DNA of 64,000 nucleotides from Roseateles depolymerans (GTDB taxonomy: Bacteria > Pseudomonadota > Gammaproteobacteria > Burkholderiales > Burkholderiaceae_C), in the NCBI GenBank assembly GCA_003241055.1, contig QFOD01000003.1, forward strand, positions 62,001 through 126,000. Direction: 5' to 3'. Positions 42,873-50,141 of the stretch are shown here, piece after piece; the first letter of the stretch is position 1; each line of letters starts with the position of its first letter. A program made the translations under genes and the position numbers. The notes under the pieces are model-generated. The model did no database searches and had not been told where the DNA came from. It saw only the letters and a list, made by a program, of their open reading frames with translations.

Positions 42873-43706
42873 ATGGCGGATCACAACAACGGCGGACGTA
42901 AGAGCGGCTCGCGCAGTTTCGAGTTGAAGTCGCGCCGTCTGAGTCTGCTGGGCCTGGTGCTGCACAGCCGCCAACTCGACGAGCTGGCCGCCGACTGGGC
43001 CCAGCGCGTCGGCGCGGACGGCCCGTCGTTCGAGCATGAGCCCGTGGTCATCGACCTGAGCCAGCTGCCTCGCCAGCCGGCGGCCGATGCCGCCGCCGGC
43101 CAGGCCGCGCTGGCGCTTGAGGCGCCCGCTGCCCTCGATCTGGCACCCGTTGTCGAGTTGCTGCGGGCCAGTGGCCTGCAGCCGGTGGCGGTGGCCGGTG
43201 CAACGGCCGATGAACTGGCGCAGGCGCTGTCGCTGGGCCTGGCGGATGCGGCCGACGAGCCGGCCGTGGAGCGAGTGGCCGCGGCGCCCGCCGCCGCGCC
43301 GGTGGAAGTGGTGCGCGAAGTGGTTCGCGAGGTCGTGGTGGAGAAGCTGGTCGAGCGGCCCGCCGCCGCGGCGCCCACGATGGTCATCGACAAGCCGCTG
43401 CGCTCCGGCCAGCAGATCTACGCCAAGGGCGGCGATCTGGTGGTGCTGGCGCTGGTCAACCATGGTGCCGAGGTCATCGCCGACGGCAGCATCCACGTCT
43501 ACGCGCCGCTGCGCGGCAAGGCCATCGCCGGTGCACGCGGCGACACCAGCGCCCGCATCTATGCCCAGAGCCTGGAGGCGGAACTGCTGGCCGTGGCCGG
43601 CATCTACCGCACGGCCGAGAACCCGCTGCCGGCCGAGGTGGCCGGCAAGCCCGCCCAGGTCTTCCTGGACGGCGAAAAACTGCTGCTGCAGCCCCTGCAG
43701 CGCTGA
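42873..43706 (+). CDS. minC: Septum site-determining protein MinC
   Basis: MinC inhibits FtsZ polymerisation away from midcell. The 277-residue product starts at the ATG at 42873 (MADHNNGGRKSGSRSFELKS). The N-terminal FtsZ-inhibiting domain is followed by a Val/Glu/Ala-rich linker (EVVREVVREVVVEKLVERPA). The C-terminal beta-helix domain starts near residue 170 (PLRSGQQIYAKGGDLVVLAL, GAEVIADGSIHVYAPLRGKA) and carries the MinD-binding and dimer face. The linker repeat REVV is longer than in E. coli. It is the first gene of minCDE, with a 29-base gap to minD. Confidence 0.96.
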   Translation: MADHNNGGRKSGSRSFELKSRRLSLLGLVLHSRQLDELAADWAQRVGADGPSFEHEPVVIDLSQLPRQPAADAAAGQAALALEAPAALDLAPVVELLRASGLQPVAVAGATADELAQALSLGLADAADEPAVERVAAAPAAAPVEVVREVVREVVVEKLVERPAAAAPTMVIDKPLRSGQQIYAKGGDLVVLALVNHGAEVIADGSIHVYAPLRGKAIAGARGDTSARIYAQSLEAELLAVAGIYRTAENPLPAEVAGKPAQVFLDGEKLLLQPLQR

Positions 43707-43735
43707 TCACGAAGATTCGACCAAGGAACACGCAG

Positions 43736-44551
43736 ATGACCAAGATCGTCGTCGTCACCTCCGGCAAGGGCGGGGTCGGCAAGACCACCACCAGCGCCAG
43801 CTTTGCCACCGGCCTCGCGATGCGCGGCTACAAGACCTGCGTGATCGACTTCGACGTCGGCCTGCGCAATCTCGACCTCATCATGGGCGTGGAGCGTCGC
43901 GTGGTGTACGACCTGATCAACGTCATCAACGACGAGATCAAGCTGACCCAGGCGCTGATCAAGGACAAGCAGCTCGACAAGCTCTACATCCTGGCCGCCT
44001 CGCAGACCCGTGACAAGGACGCGCTCAAGCAGGAGGGCGTCGAGCGCGTGCTGGCCGAGCTCAAGGAGATGGAGTTCGACTACATCGTCTGCGACTCGCC
44101 GGCCGGCATCGAGACGGGCGCGCTGATGGCCATGCACTACGCCGACGAGGCGCTGGTCGTGACCAACCCCGAGGTCTCGTCGGTGCGCGACAGCGACCGC
44201 ATCCTGGGCATGCTGTCCAGCAAGACCAAGCGCGCCATCGAGGGCGCCGAGCCGGTCAAGGAGCACCTGCTGATCACGCGCTACAACCCCAATCGCGTGG
44301 AAGGCGGCCAGATGCTGAGCCTGGACGACATCCACGAGATCCTGCGCACGCCGCTGATCGGCGTCATCCCCGAGAGCGAGAGCGTGCTGCAGGCGTCCAA
44401 CCAGGGCACGCCGGCCATCCATCTCGCCGGCACCGACGTGTCCGAGGCCTACAAGGATGTCGTGGCGCGCTTCCTCGGCGAGGACAAGCCCATGCGCTTC
44501 ACCGAGGCGGTGAAGCCCAGCTGGTTCAAGCGCGTGTTCGGCAACAAGTGA
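43736..44551 (+). CDS. minD: Septum site-determining ATPase MinD
   Basis: MinD is the membrane-binding ATPase that recruits MinC and oscillates with MinE. The 271-residue product has the deviant Walker A SGKGGVGKTTTSASFATGLA near the N-terminus, the switch motif CVIDFDVGLRNLDLIMGVE, and DYIVCDSPAGIETGAL. The C-terminal amphipathic membrane-targeting helix ends SWFKRVFGNK. Length and motifs agree with the family. It lies between minC and minE. Confidence 0.98.
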   Translation: MTKIVVVTSGKGGVGKTTTSASFATGLAMRGYKTCVIDFDVGLRNLDLIMGVERRVVYDLINVINDEIKLTQALIKDKQLDKLYILAASQTRDKDALKQEGVERVLAELKEMEFDYIVCDSPAGIETGALMAMHYADEALVVTNPEVSSVRDSDRILGMLSSKTKRAIEGAEPVKEHLLITRYNPNRVEGGQMLSLDDIHEILRTPLIGVIPESESVLQASNQGTPAIHLAGTDVSEAYKDVVARFLGEDKPMRFTEAVKPSWFKRVFGNK

Positions 44552-44564
44552 CGGAGGTCTCGCG

Positions 44565-44822
44565 ATGGGATTCCTGAACTTCTTCCTCGGTGAGAAGAAA
44601 AGCTCGGCCAGCGTCGCGAAGGAGCGGCTGCAGCTCATCCTCGCGCACGAGCGCAACGGCCGCAGCTCCAGCCCCGACTACCTGCCGCAGCTGCAGCGCG
44701 AGCTGGTGGCGGTCATCAGCAAGTACGTCTCCATCAACTCCGAGGACATCAAGGTCCACATGGAGCGCCAGGGCGACCTGGAGGTGCTCGAGGTGAAGAT
44801 CGAGCTGCCGGAGACGAAGTAG
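44565..44822 (+). CDS. minE: Cell division topological specificity factor MinE
   Basis: MinE stimulates MinD ATPase and drives pole-to-pole oscillation. The 85-residue product starts MGFLNFFLGEKKSSASVAKE, the membrane-targeting and MinD-binding part. RLQLILAHERNGRSSSPDYL and LVAVISKYVSINSEDIKVHM form the topological domain. It starts 13 bases after minD and closes the operon. Confidence 0.97.
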   Translation: MGFLNFFLGEKKSSASVAKERLQLILAHERNGRSSSPDYLPQLQRELVAVISKYVSINSEDIKVHMERQGDLEVLEVKIELPETK

Positions 44823-44852
44823 TCCGCCATACCGACATCAGCGACCCGCAGC

Positions 44853-45101
44853 GTGCAGCCCCCGCCCACCCATCAATCCAAAGACCCGCTGCATGGCGTG
44901 ACGCTGGAGGCCATCGTCAACGCGCTGGTCGCGCATTTCGGCTGGCGTGAGCTGGGTCAGCGCATTGCCATCAAGTGCTTCCAGGTGGACCCCAGCGTGG
45001 CGTCCAGCCTGAAGTTCCTGCGCAAGACGCCCTGGGCGCGAGCCAAGGTGGAGAGCCTCTACCTGTTCATGCTGCGCGAGCAGGCCCGCGCCGCTCGGTA
45101 G
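44853..45101 (+). CDS. VF530 family DNA-binding protein
   Basis: The 82-residue product (KDPLHGVTLEAIVNALVAHF, GWRELGQRIAIKCFQVDPSV, SSLKFLRKTPWARAKVESLY) matches the VF530/DUF2132 family, which has a small helical DNA-binding-like fold. I see no ATG and use the GTG at 44853. It lies 30 bases after minE on the same strand and may be read with the Min operon. The cellular role is unknown. Confidence 0.88.
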   Translation: MQPPPTHQSKDPLHGVTLEAIVNALVAHFGWRELGQRIAIKCFQVDPSVASSLKFLRKTPWARAKVESLYLFMLREQARAAR

Positions 45102-45142
45102 CCCCGCTCATTCGCTAGCCAGCCCGCCGTGCGAGGGGCGGG

Positions 45143-45733
45143 TCACTCGTGGGTGAACTGGTCGGAGTTCTTGCCCTTGTACTGGGCGTAGTAGCGCTTG
45201 ATCTCGGCCATGTCGGCCTCGACATCGCCGCTGGGCGTGAACAGCGGCCCCAGGCCCACCAGCTTGCGCGGGTAGTCCATGTAGGCCATGACGATGGGCA
45301 GCCGGGCCGTGACGGCGATCCAGTAGAAGCCCGTCTTCCAGTAGATGGTCTTGCTGCGCGTGCCCTCGGGCGGCACGATGAGCTGCACCGGGCCGTCCGC
45401 GGCCTGCAGAGCGGCCGCCGAGGCTGCGACGAGGTTGTTGGACTTGCTGCGGTCCACCGGAATGCCACCCAGCCAGCGCATCAGCCCGCCGAAGGGGAAC
45501 CTGAAGATAGAGGCCTTGCCCATCCAGTAGGGCGTCAGGCGCAGCGCGAAGGCGGCGAACAGCGTGTAGGGCAGGTCCCAGTTGCTGGTGTGAGGCGCGG
45601 CGATGAAGACGCTCTTGCGGGCCTGTGGGGGCAATTGGCCCTGCACGGTCCAGCCGGCCAGCCTCAGCCAGGCGACGGAGGCGGCACGCAGCACGGCGCT
45701 GACGCCGGGCGTCGTGAATATCGTTCGATGCAT
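45143..45733 (-). CDS. Lysophospholipid acyltransferase family protein (PlsC-like)
   Basis: The 196-residue protein carries the acyltransferase HX4D motif in FIAAPHTSNWDLPYTLFAAF and the second block LIVPPEGTRSKTIYWKTGFY. This pattern is that of 1-acylglycerol-3-phosphate acyltransferases. It is short for the family. A paralogue with the same HTSNWD and PEGTRS motifs lies at 62679. The acyl acceptor is not known. It converges with the VF530 gene. Confidence 0.88.
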   Translation of the reverse strand: MHRTIFTTPGVSAVLRAASVAWLRLAGWTVQGQLPPQARKSVFIAAPHTSNWDLPYTLFAAFALRLTPYWMGKASIFRFPFGGLMRWLGGIPVDRSKSNNLVAASAAALQAADGPVQLIVPPEGTRSKTIYWKTGFYWIAVTARLPIVMAYMDYPRKLVGLGPLFTPSGDVEADMAEIKRYYAQYKGKNSDQFTHE

Positions 45734-45840
45734 GCCGCGATTGTCCCGTCGCGACCCTCTGCTTCAAACTGAGGCAACTTGAGGAAACGCCTGAAGGTGC
45801 AGGCACTTAGCGCAGCTGCCCGCAGGCTGTTCACGGCCTT

Positions 45841-45882
45841 GTCCACAGGCACTGTGGACGAACGGCTCCGGGTTGCGGAGCC
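45841..45882. terminator. Two adjacent perfect hairpins between MCP and acyltransferase genes
   Basis: GTCCACAG/CTGTGGAC (8 bases, loop GCA) is followed after four bases by GGCTCCG/CGGAGCC (7 bases, loop GGTTG, 45864-45882). They sit 15-55 bases after the minus-strand chemotaxis receptor stop and before the acyltransferase start. The nearer one is a likely transcript end; the farther one could be an operator. No T-tract follows on the minus strand. Confidence 0.55.
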
Positions 45883-45896
45883 TTGTGTCGCTCAGT

Positions 45897-47438
45897 TCAG
45901 GGCAGGCGGAAGCCGGAAACCGACTTCACCAGCTCGGCCGACTGCTCGCGCAGGCTCTCAGCGGCGGCAGCAGATTCCTCGACCAGCGCGGCGTTCTGCT
46001 GCGTCATCTGGTCGAGCTGCTGCACGGCCTGGCCGATCTCGCCCAGCGTGGTGGCCTGGTTGGCGCTCGCGGCGGAGATCTCGTTGATGATGCGGCTGAC
46101 GCGCTGCACGCTGGCCACCACCTCGCGCATGGTTTCGCCGGTGTCGCTGACCAGGCGGCTGCCGCCGTCCACCCTCTCCACCGAGGCCGAGATCAGCGTC
46201 TTGATCTCGCGCGCCGCCTGGGCCGAGCGCTGGGCCAGCGAGCGCACCTCGCCGGCCACCACCGCAAAGCCGCGGCCCTGCTCGCCGGCGCGCGCGGCTT
46301 CCACCGCGGCGTTCAGCGCCAGGATGTTGGTCTGGAACGCGATGCCGTCGATGACGCCGATGATGTCGGCGATCTTGCTGGACGACTGCTGGATGTCGTT
46401 CATCGTCGTGATGACCTGCTCCACCATCGCGCCCCCGCGGTCGGCCACCTGCGAGGCCGTCTGCGCCAGGCCGTTGGCCTCGCGGGCCGAGTCGGCGTTC
46501 AGGCGCACGCTCTCGCTGAGCTGGGCCATGGCGGCGCCGGTCTCCTCCAGGCTGGCGGCCGCGTTCTCGGTGCGCTGCGACAGGTCGGAGTTGCCGGTGG
46601 CGATCTCGGCCGACGCGACCTGCACCTGCTCGGCGGCGCCGCGCACGCCGGCGATGGTGTGGGCCAGGCGCTGCTGCATGTCGGCCAGCGCGCGGTTCAG
46701 TGTGGCCAGCTCGTCGCTGCCGCTGACGTGCACCGTCTGGCGCAGGTCGCCCTCGGCGATGCTGCTGCTCAGCTCCTGCGCCTGCATCAGCGGCTGGGTC
46801 ACCGAGCGGGTGATGATGTTGGCGATCACCACGCCCAGCGCCAGTGCGATCAGCAGCAGCACCATCACCACCTGGCGGGCCTGGGCCACCTGCGCCTGCG
46901 CTTCGTCACGCGCGGCCTGCAGCAGGCTGCGGGTGTGGTCGGCATAGGCGTCGATGGCGCCGAGATAGCGCTCCATCGCGGGCAGCAACTCGTTGACCGC
47001 ACGCAGGTGGATGTTCTCGCCGCCCGCCTTGGCCTTCACGACGGTCTCCCGCGCGGCCTGGTACTGCTTGCGCCCCTCGTTCACCGCATTCAGCAGTCGC
47101 TCCGACTCGGGATCCTGCTTGAGCTTGTCCAGCTCTTCCTGGATCTTGTCGATTCGGACCGTGATCTCCTTGGAGCGGGCGGTGAAACCCTTCACGAAGC
47201 CCTCGTCCTCCACGACCAGCGCGACAATACGGCGCAGGATGTTGCCTTCGGTGAGGCCGCCCCACTGGCGCGACAACTCCAGCGTGCGCATGTCGGCTTC
47301 CACCAGATGGTCGATGCGGGCGCTCAGCGCCGACACCCTCAGCATGCCGACGATGGAGGCCACCGTCAGCAACACCATCACCAGCGCGAAACCGGCCAGC
47401 ACGCGCGTCCGCAGCTTCCATTGGTTCAGCTTGAGCAT
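45897..47438 (-). CDS. Methyl-accepting chemotaxis protein
   Basis: The 513-residue receptor has a first membrane helix at about residues 13-33, a helical periplasmic domain to 187 (a four-helix-bundle type), and a second helix at 190-210. A HAMP domain and a signalling domain follow. The signalling hairpin IADIIGVIDGIAFQTNILAL then NAAVEAARAGEQGRGFAVVA lies at about 356-395. It lacks a C-terminal CheR-binding pentapeptide (it ends VKSVSGFRLP). The ligand is unknown. It probably feeds the flagellar motor encoded in part in this window. Confidence 0.95.
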   Translation of the reverse strand: MLKLNQWKLRTRVLAGFALVMVLLTVASIVGMLRVSALSARIDHLVEADMRTLELSRQWGGLTEGNILRRIVALVVEDEGFVKGFTARSKEITVRIDKIQEELDKLKQDPESERLLNAVNEGRKQYQAARETVVKAKAGGENIHLRAVNELLPAMERYLGAIDAYADHTRSLLQAARDEAQAQVAQARQVVMVLLLIALALGVVIANIITRSVTQPLMQAQELSSSIAEGDLRQTVHVSGSDELATLNRALADMQQRLAHTIAGVRGAAEQVQVASAEIATGNSDLSQRTENAAASLEETGAAMAQLSESVRLNADSAREANGLAQTASQVADRGGAMVEQVITTMNDIQQSSSKIADIIGVIDGIAFQTNILALNAAVEAARAGEQGRGFAVVAGEVRSLAQRSAQAAREIKTLISASVERVDGGSRLVSDTGETMREVVASVQRVSRIINEISAASANQATTLGEIGQAVQQLDQMTQQNAALVEESAAAAESLREQSAELVKSVSGFRLP

Positions 47439-47460
47439 TGAAACCTCTTACCTTGTGGCA

Positions 47461-47473
47461 ACTTCTGAGAAGT
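47461..47473. promoter_or_regulatory. 13-base inverted repeat upstream of chemotaxis receptor gene
   Basis: ACTTCT-G-AGAAGT is a perfect inverted repeat 23 bases upstream of the receptor start codon on the minus strand. It could be an operator in the leader or promoter of the receptor gene. No known regulator site is recognised. Confidence 0.35.
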
Positions 47474-47558
47474 CAGCGATGCTCGCCGCTTTCCGTGGCC
47501 GTGCGTTGACAGCGCAGTCGCCGGCCGTGAAATGCTGCGCTGAAGCGGCCACCGGGCG

Positions 47559-47861
47559 TCAGGCCTGTGGTGCGATGACCGCATCGGGCGGAGCCAGCAC
47601 CAGGTCGGTGCGCGGCTCGGCGACGCAGGGCAGGATCAGGCCCTCGGCCTTGTCCTCTGCGCTCAGGCCCGGCCAGGGGATGCGATGTTCGATGCGCCCA
47701 CTGAGGCAGCGGGCCAGGCAGGTGCGGCAGGTGCCTGTGCGGCAGGACCACGGCAGCGCAACGCCCGCAGTCAGGCCGGCCAGCAACAGCGTCTGGTTGC
47801 CAGCGCAATCGAAGCGCTGCCCGGTGGGCAGCCACAGCACCGAAAAGCTCTGAGATGACAT
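47559..47861 (-). CDS. 2Fe-2S plant-type ferredoxin
   Basis: The 100-residue protein has the four cluster cysteines C40, C45, C48 and C79 in the C-X4-C-X2-C-X30-C arrangement (PWSCRTGTCRTCLARCLSG and LILPC). This is typical of plant-type 2Fe-2S ferredoxins and the ferredoxin part of oxygenase reductases. It is a stand-alone electron carrier whose partner is not visible. Its ATG overlaps the 5' end of the divergent YgjP-type gene by seven bases, so the two genes share their initiation region. Confidence 0.9.
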   Translation of the reverse strand: MSSQSFSVLWLPTGQRFDCAGNQTLLLAGLTAGVALPWSCRTGTCRTCLARCLSGRIEHRIPWPGLSAEDKAEGLILPCVAEPRTDLVLAPPDAVIAPQA

Positions 47862-48394
47862 CGCCCGATCTTGCCAGCCCGGCCCAGCGCCTGCTGGCCG
47901 GCTACCCCGTGCCGCTGGTGCAGCAGGCCGACGCGCTGTGGCGCGGCGGCGAGCTGCTGCCGTTGCTGCGCCGTCGCCATGCCGAGGCGCACCAGGTGCG
48001 CAGCGACGCGGCGCTCTACGACTATGTGCAGGCGTTCAAGACCCGGCACCTGCGCAAGGCCGAGCCGCTGCAGTTCGTGGCCTTCGACGCCAAGCTGCGC
48101 GTGATCCAGCATGCGCTGGGCACGCACACCCGGCGTTCACAGCAGCAGGGCGCGCGGCTCAAGACCCGGCGCGAGATCCGCGTCGCCAGCCTGTTCAAGG
48201 ACGCGCCGGCCGCGCTGCTGCGCGCCATCGTCGTGCACGAGCTGGCCCACCTGAAGGAGCTGGAACACAACAAGGCCTTCTACCAGCTGTGCCTGCACAT
48301 GGAGCCCGACTACTTCCAGCTCGAATTCGACGTGCGGCTGTGGCTGCTGGGCCTGGAGCCGGGCGGTGAGGCGGCTGGCGAGGCCAAGCCATGA
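47855..48394 (+). CDS. YgjP-like zinc metallopeptidase domain protein (M48/WLM-related)
   Basis: The 179-residue product has the zinc motif LLRAIVVHELAHLKELEHNK then AFYQLC, with His128, Glu129, His132 and His138 as likely zinc and catalytic residues. It matches the YgjP-type (DUF45) metallopeptidases. Its start overlaps the divergent ferredoxin gene by seven bases. Its stop overlaps the dusC start by four bases (ATGA), so it is coupled to dusC. The substrate is unknown. Confidence 0.88.
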   Translation: MTSPDLASPAQRLLAGYPVPLVQQADALWRGGELLPLLRRRHAEAHQVRSDAALYDYVQAFKTRHLRKAEPLQFVAFDAKLRVIQHALGTHTRRSQQQGARLKTRREIRVASLFKDAPAALLRAIVVHELAHLKELEHNKAFYQLCLHMEPDYFQLEFDVRLWLLGLEPGGEAAGEAKP

Positions 48395-49332
48395 TCCTGC
48401 TCGCCCCCATGGAAGGTCTGCTCGACCACGTGCTGCGCGATGTGCTGACCCAGGTCGGCGGCGTGGATCGCTGCGTCAGCGAGTTCATTCGCGTGACCGA
48501 TCAACTGCTGCCCAACCGCGTGTTCACCCGCATCGTGCCCGAGCTGAAGAACGGCGGCCGCACCCGCGCGGGCGTGCCGGTGCATCCGCAGCTGCTGGGC
48601 TCCGACGTGAACTGCCTGGCCGAGAACGCCGCCCGCCTGGCCGAGCTGGCGCCCGAGGGCATAGACCTCAACTTCGGCTGCCCGGCCAAGTGCGTGAACC
48701 GCCACCGCGGCGGCGCGGTGCTGCTGGACGAGCCCGAGCTGATCCACGCCATCGTCTCGGCCGTGCGGCGCGCGGTGCCGGCCGGCGTGATGGTGTCGGC
48801 CAAGATGAGGCTGGGCTACCACGACGACTCGCGCACGCTGGACTGTGCCCGCGCGATTGCCGACGGTGGCGCGGCCGAGGTGGTGGTGCATGCCCGCACC
48901 AAGGCCGATGGCTACAAGCCGCCCGCCTACTGGGAACGCATCGCCGCCGTGCGCGAGGCCGTGGCCGTCACGGTGATCGCCAACGGCGAGATCTGGACGG
49001 CCGAGCACGCGGCACTGGCGCGCCAGCGCAGCGGCTGCGAGCACCTGATGCTGGGCCGCGGCATGGTGGCCGACCCCGGCCTGGCGCTGCGCGTGCGGGG
49101 CGAGCGCGACGCCGCGCTGCCCTGGGCCCAGCTGCTGCCGCTGATGCAGGACTTCTTCGACCAGGTGCGCGCCAGCGTCGCACCGCGCCACCAGGGCGGG
49201 CGGCTCAAGCAGTGGCTGCACTACCTGCGGCGCGTCTACCCGGAGGCGGAGGCGGCCTATGCCGAGCTGCGCACCGTCAATGACGCGGCCGAACTGGCGC
49301 GGCGCCTGTTTGGCGTCGTACGGCCGGCCTGA
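48391..49332 (+). CDS. dusC: tRNA-dihydrouridine synthase (DusC type)
   Basis: The 313-residue FMN enzyme reduces uridine in tRNA. It starts MILLAPMEGLLDHVLRDVLT, then DRCVSEFIRVTDQLLPNRVF, which fits DusC (U16) more than DusA or DusB. The FMN and catalytic motif is GIDLNFGCPAKCVNRHRGGA with the active cysteine in GCP. VVVHARTKADGYKPPAYWE and VIANGEIWTAEHAAL are phosphate-binding parts. It is coupled by a four-base overlap to the YgjP-type gene. Confidence 0.93.
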   Translation: MILLAPMEGLLDHVLRDVLTQVGGVDRCVSEFIRVTDQLLPNRVFTRIVPELKNGGRTRAGVPVHPQLLGSDVNCLAENAARLAELAPEGIDLNFGCPAKCVNRHRGGAVLLDEPELIHAIVSAVRRAVPAGVMVSAKMRLGYHDDSRTLDCARAIADGGAAEVVVHARTKADGYKPPAYWERIAAVREAVAVTVIANGEIWTAEHAALARQRSGCEHLMLGRGMVADPGLALRVRGERDAALPWAQLLPLMQDFFDQVRASVAPRHQGGRLKQWLHYLRRVYPEAEAAYAELRTVNDAAELARRLFGVVRPA

Positions 49333-49436
49333 GTCCAAAGCCAGGCCGCACATGGGCCCAAAGGTGCAGGACAGCATGGCGTGGCGCAAGCAGGATCACG
49401 GCGTCCGCGGCTTGCCGCAGCTCTCGTTCCACGTCC

Positions 49437-50087
49437 ATGCCCCTGCCTGCTCCCCTGCTGACTCCCGATCGCTGCTGCGCGCTGCTGGTCGACCCTCAAC
49501 CCGGCCTGGCCTTTGCGGTGCAGTCGGCCGACCGCCAGCTGCTGATGAACGCGCTGCTGGCCTTCGTGAAGACCACCCGGGCCTTCGGCGTGCCGCTGGT
49601 GGTCAGCACCTCGGCCACCAAGGTCTACAGCGGCCCCATGTTCACGACGCTGCGCCAGGCCTTCCCGGACATCGAGCCGCTGGACCGCCGCTCCATGAAC
49701 GCGTGGGGGGACGAGGCCACGCGCGGGGCGGTTCAGGCCAGCGGCCGCCGGGTGCTGCTGATCGCCGGCCTGCTGACCGAGGCCTGCGTGAGCTTCCCCG
49801 CGCTGGATGCGGTGCGCGAGGGCTACGAGGTCTATTGCGTGGCCGATGCCTGCGGTGGCGCCACGGCCGACAGTCACCGCCTGGCGCTGGAACGCCTGCG
49901 TGCCAACGGCGTGCAGATGACCAGCTGGCTGCAGCTGCTGCTGGAACTGCAGCGCGACTGGACCCGCCGCGACACCTATGACGCCGCGCGCGCCATCGTC
50001 GAGGGTCACGCGGGCGGCTACGGCATGGGCCTGGCTTACGCGCGCGACATGATCAAGCCGCCGGTGCCGGCCGCACCGGTCGCCTGA
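49437..50087 (+). CDS. Isochorismatase-fold cysteine hydrolase
   Basis: The 216-residue protein has the cysteine-hydrolase triad pattern: Asp19 in CALLVDPQPGL, a lysine in STSATKVYSGP, and Cys117 in IAGLLTEACVSFPALDAVRE. This resembles the YcaC/isochorismatase-like hydrolases of unknown or amide substrates. The C-terminal part includes YGMGLAYARDMIKPP. It lies 104 bases after dusC on the plus strand and has no pathway neighbours to suggest a substrate. Confidence 0.9.
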   Translation: MPLPAPLLTPDRCCALLVDPQPGLAFAVQSADRQLLMNALLAFVKTTRAFGVPLVVSTSATKVYSGPMFTTLRQAFPDIEPLDRRSMNAWGDEATRGAVQASGRRVLLIAGLLTEACVSFPALDAVREGYEVYCVADACGGATADSHRLALERLRANGVQMTSWLQLLLELQRDWTRRDTYDAARAIVEGHAGGYGMGLAYARDMIKPPVPAAPVA

Positions 50088-50141
50088 GCCAGGCGCCCAT
50101 GACCTGCGGCCCGGGGGAGCTGGCGCCGCTAGCATGGGTAT

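Noticed and set aside
47506..47533. TTGACA-N16-TGAAAT promoter-like sequence on the plus strand
   Set aside because: It points antisense into the ferredoxin gene with no downstream gene to serve; probably chance.
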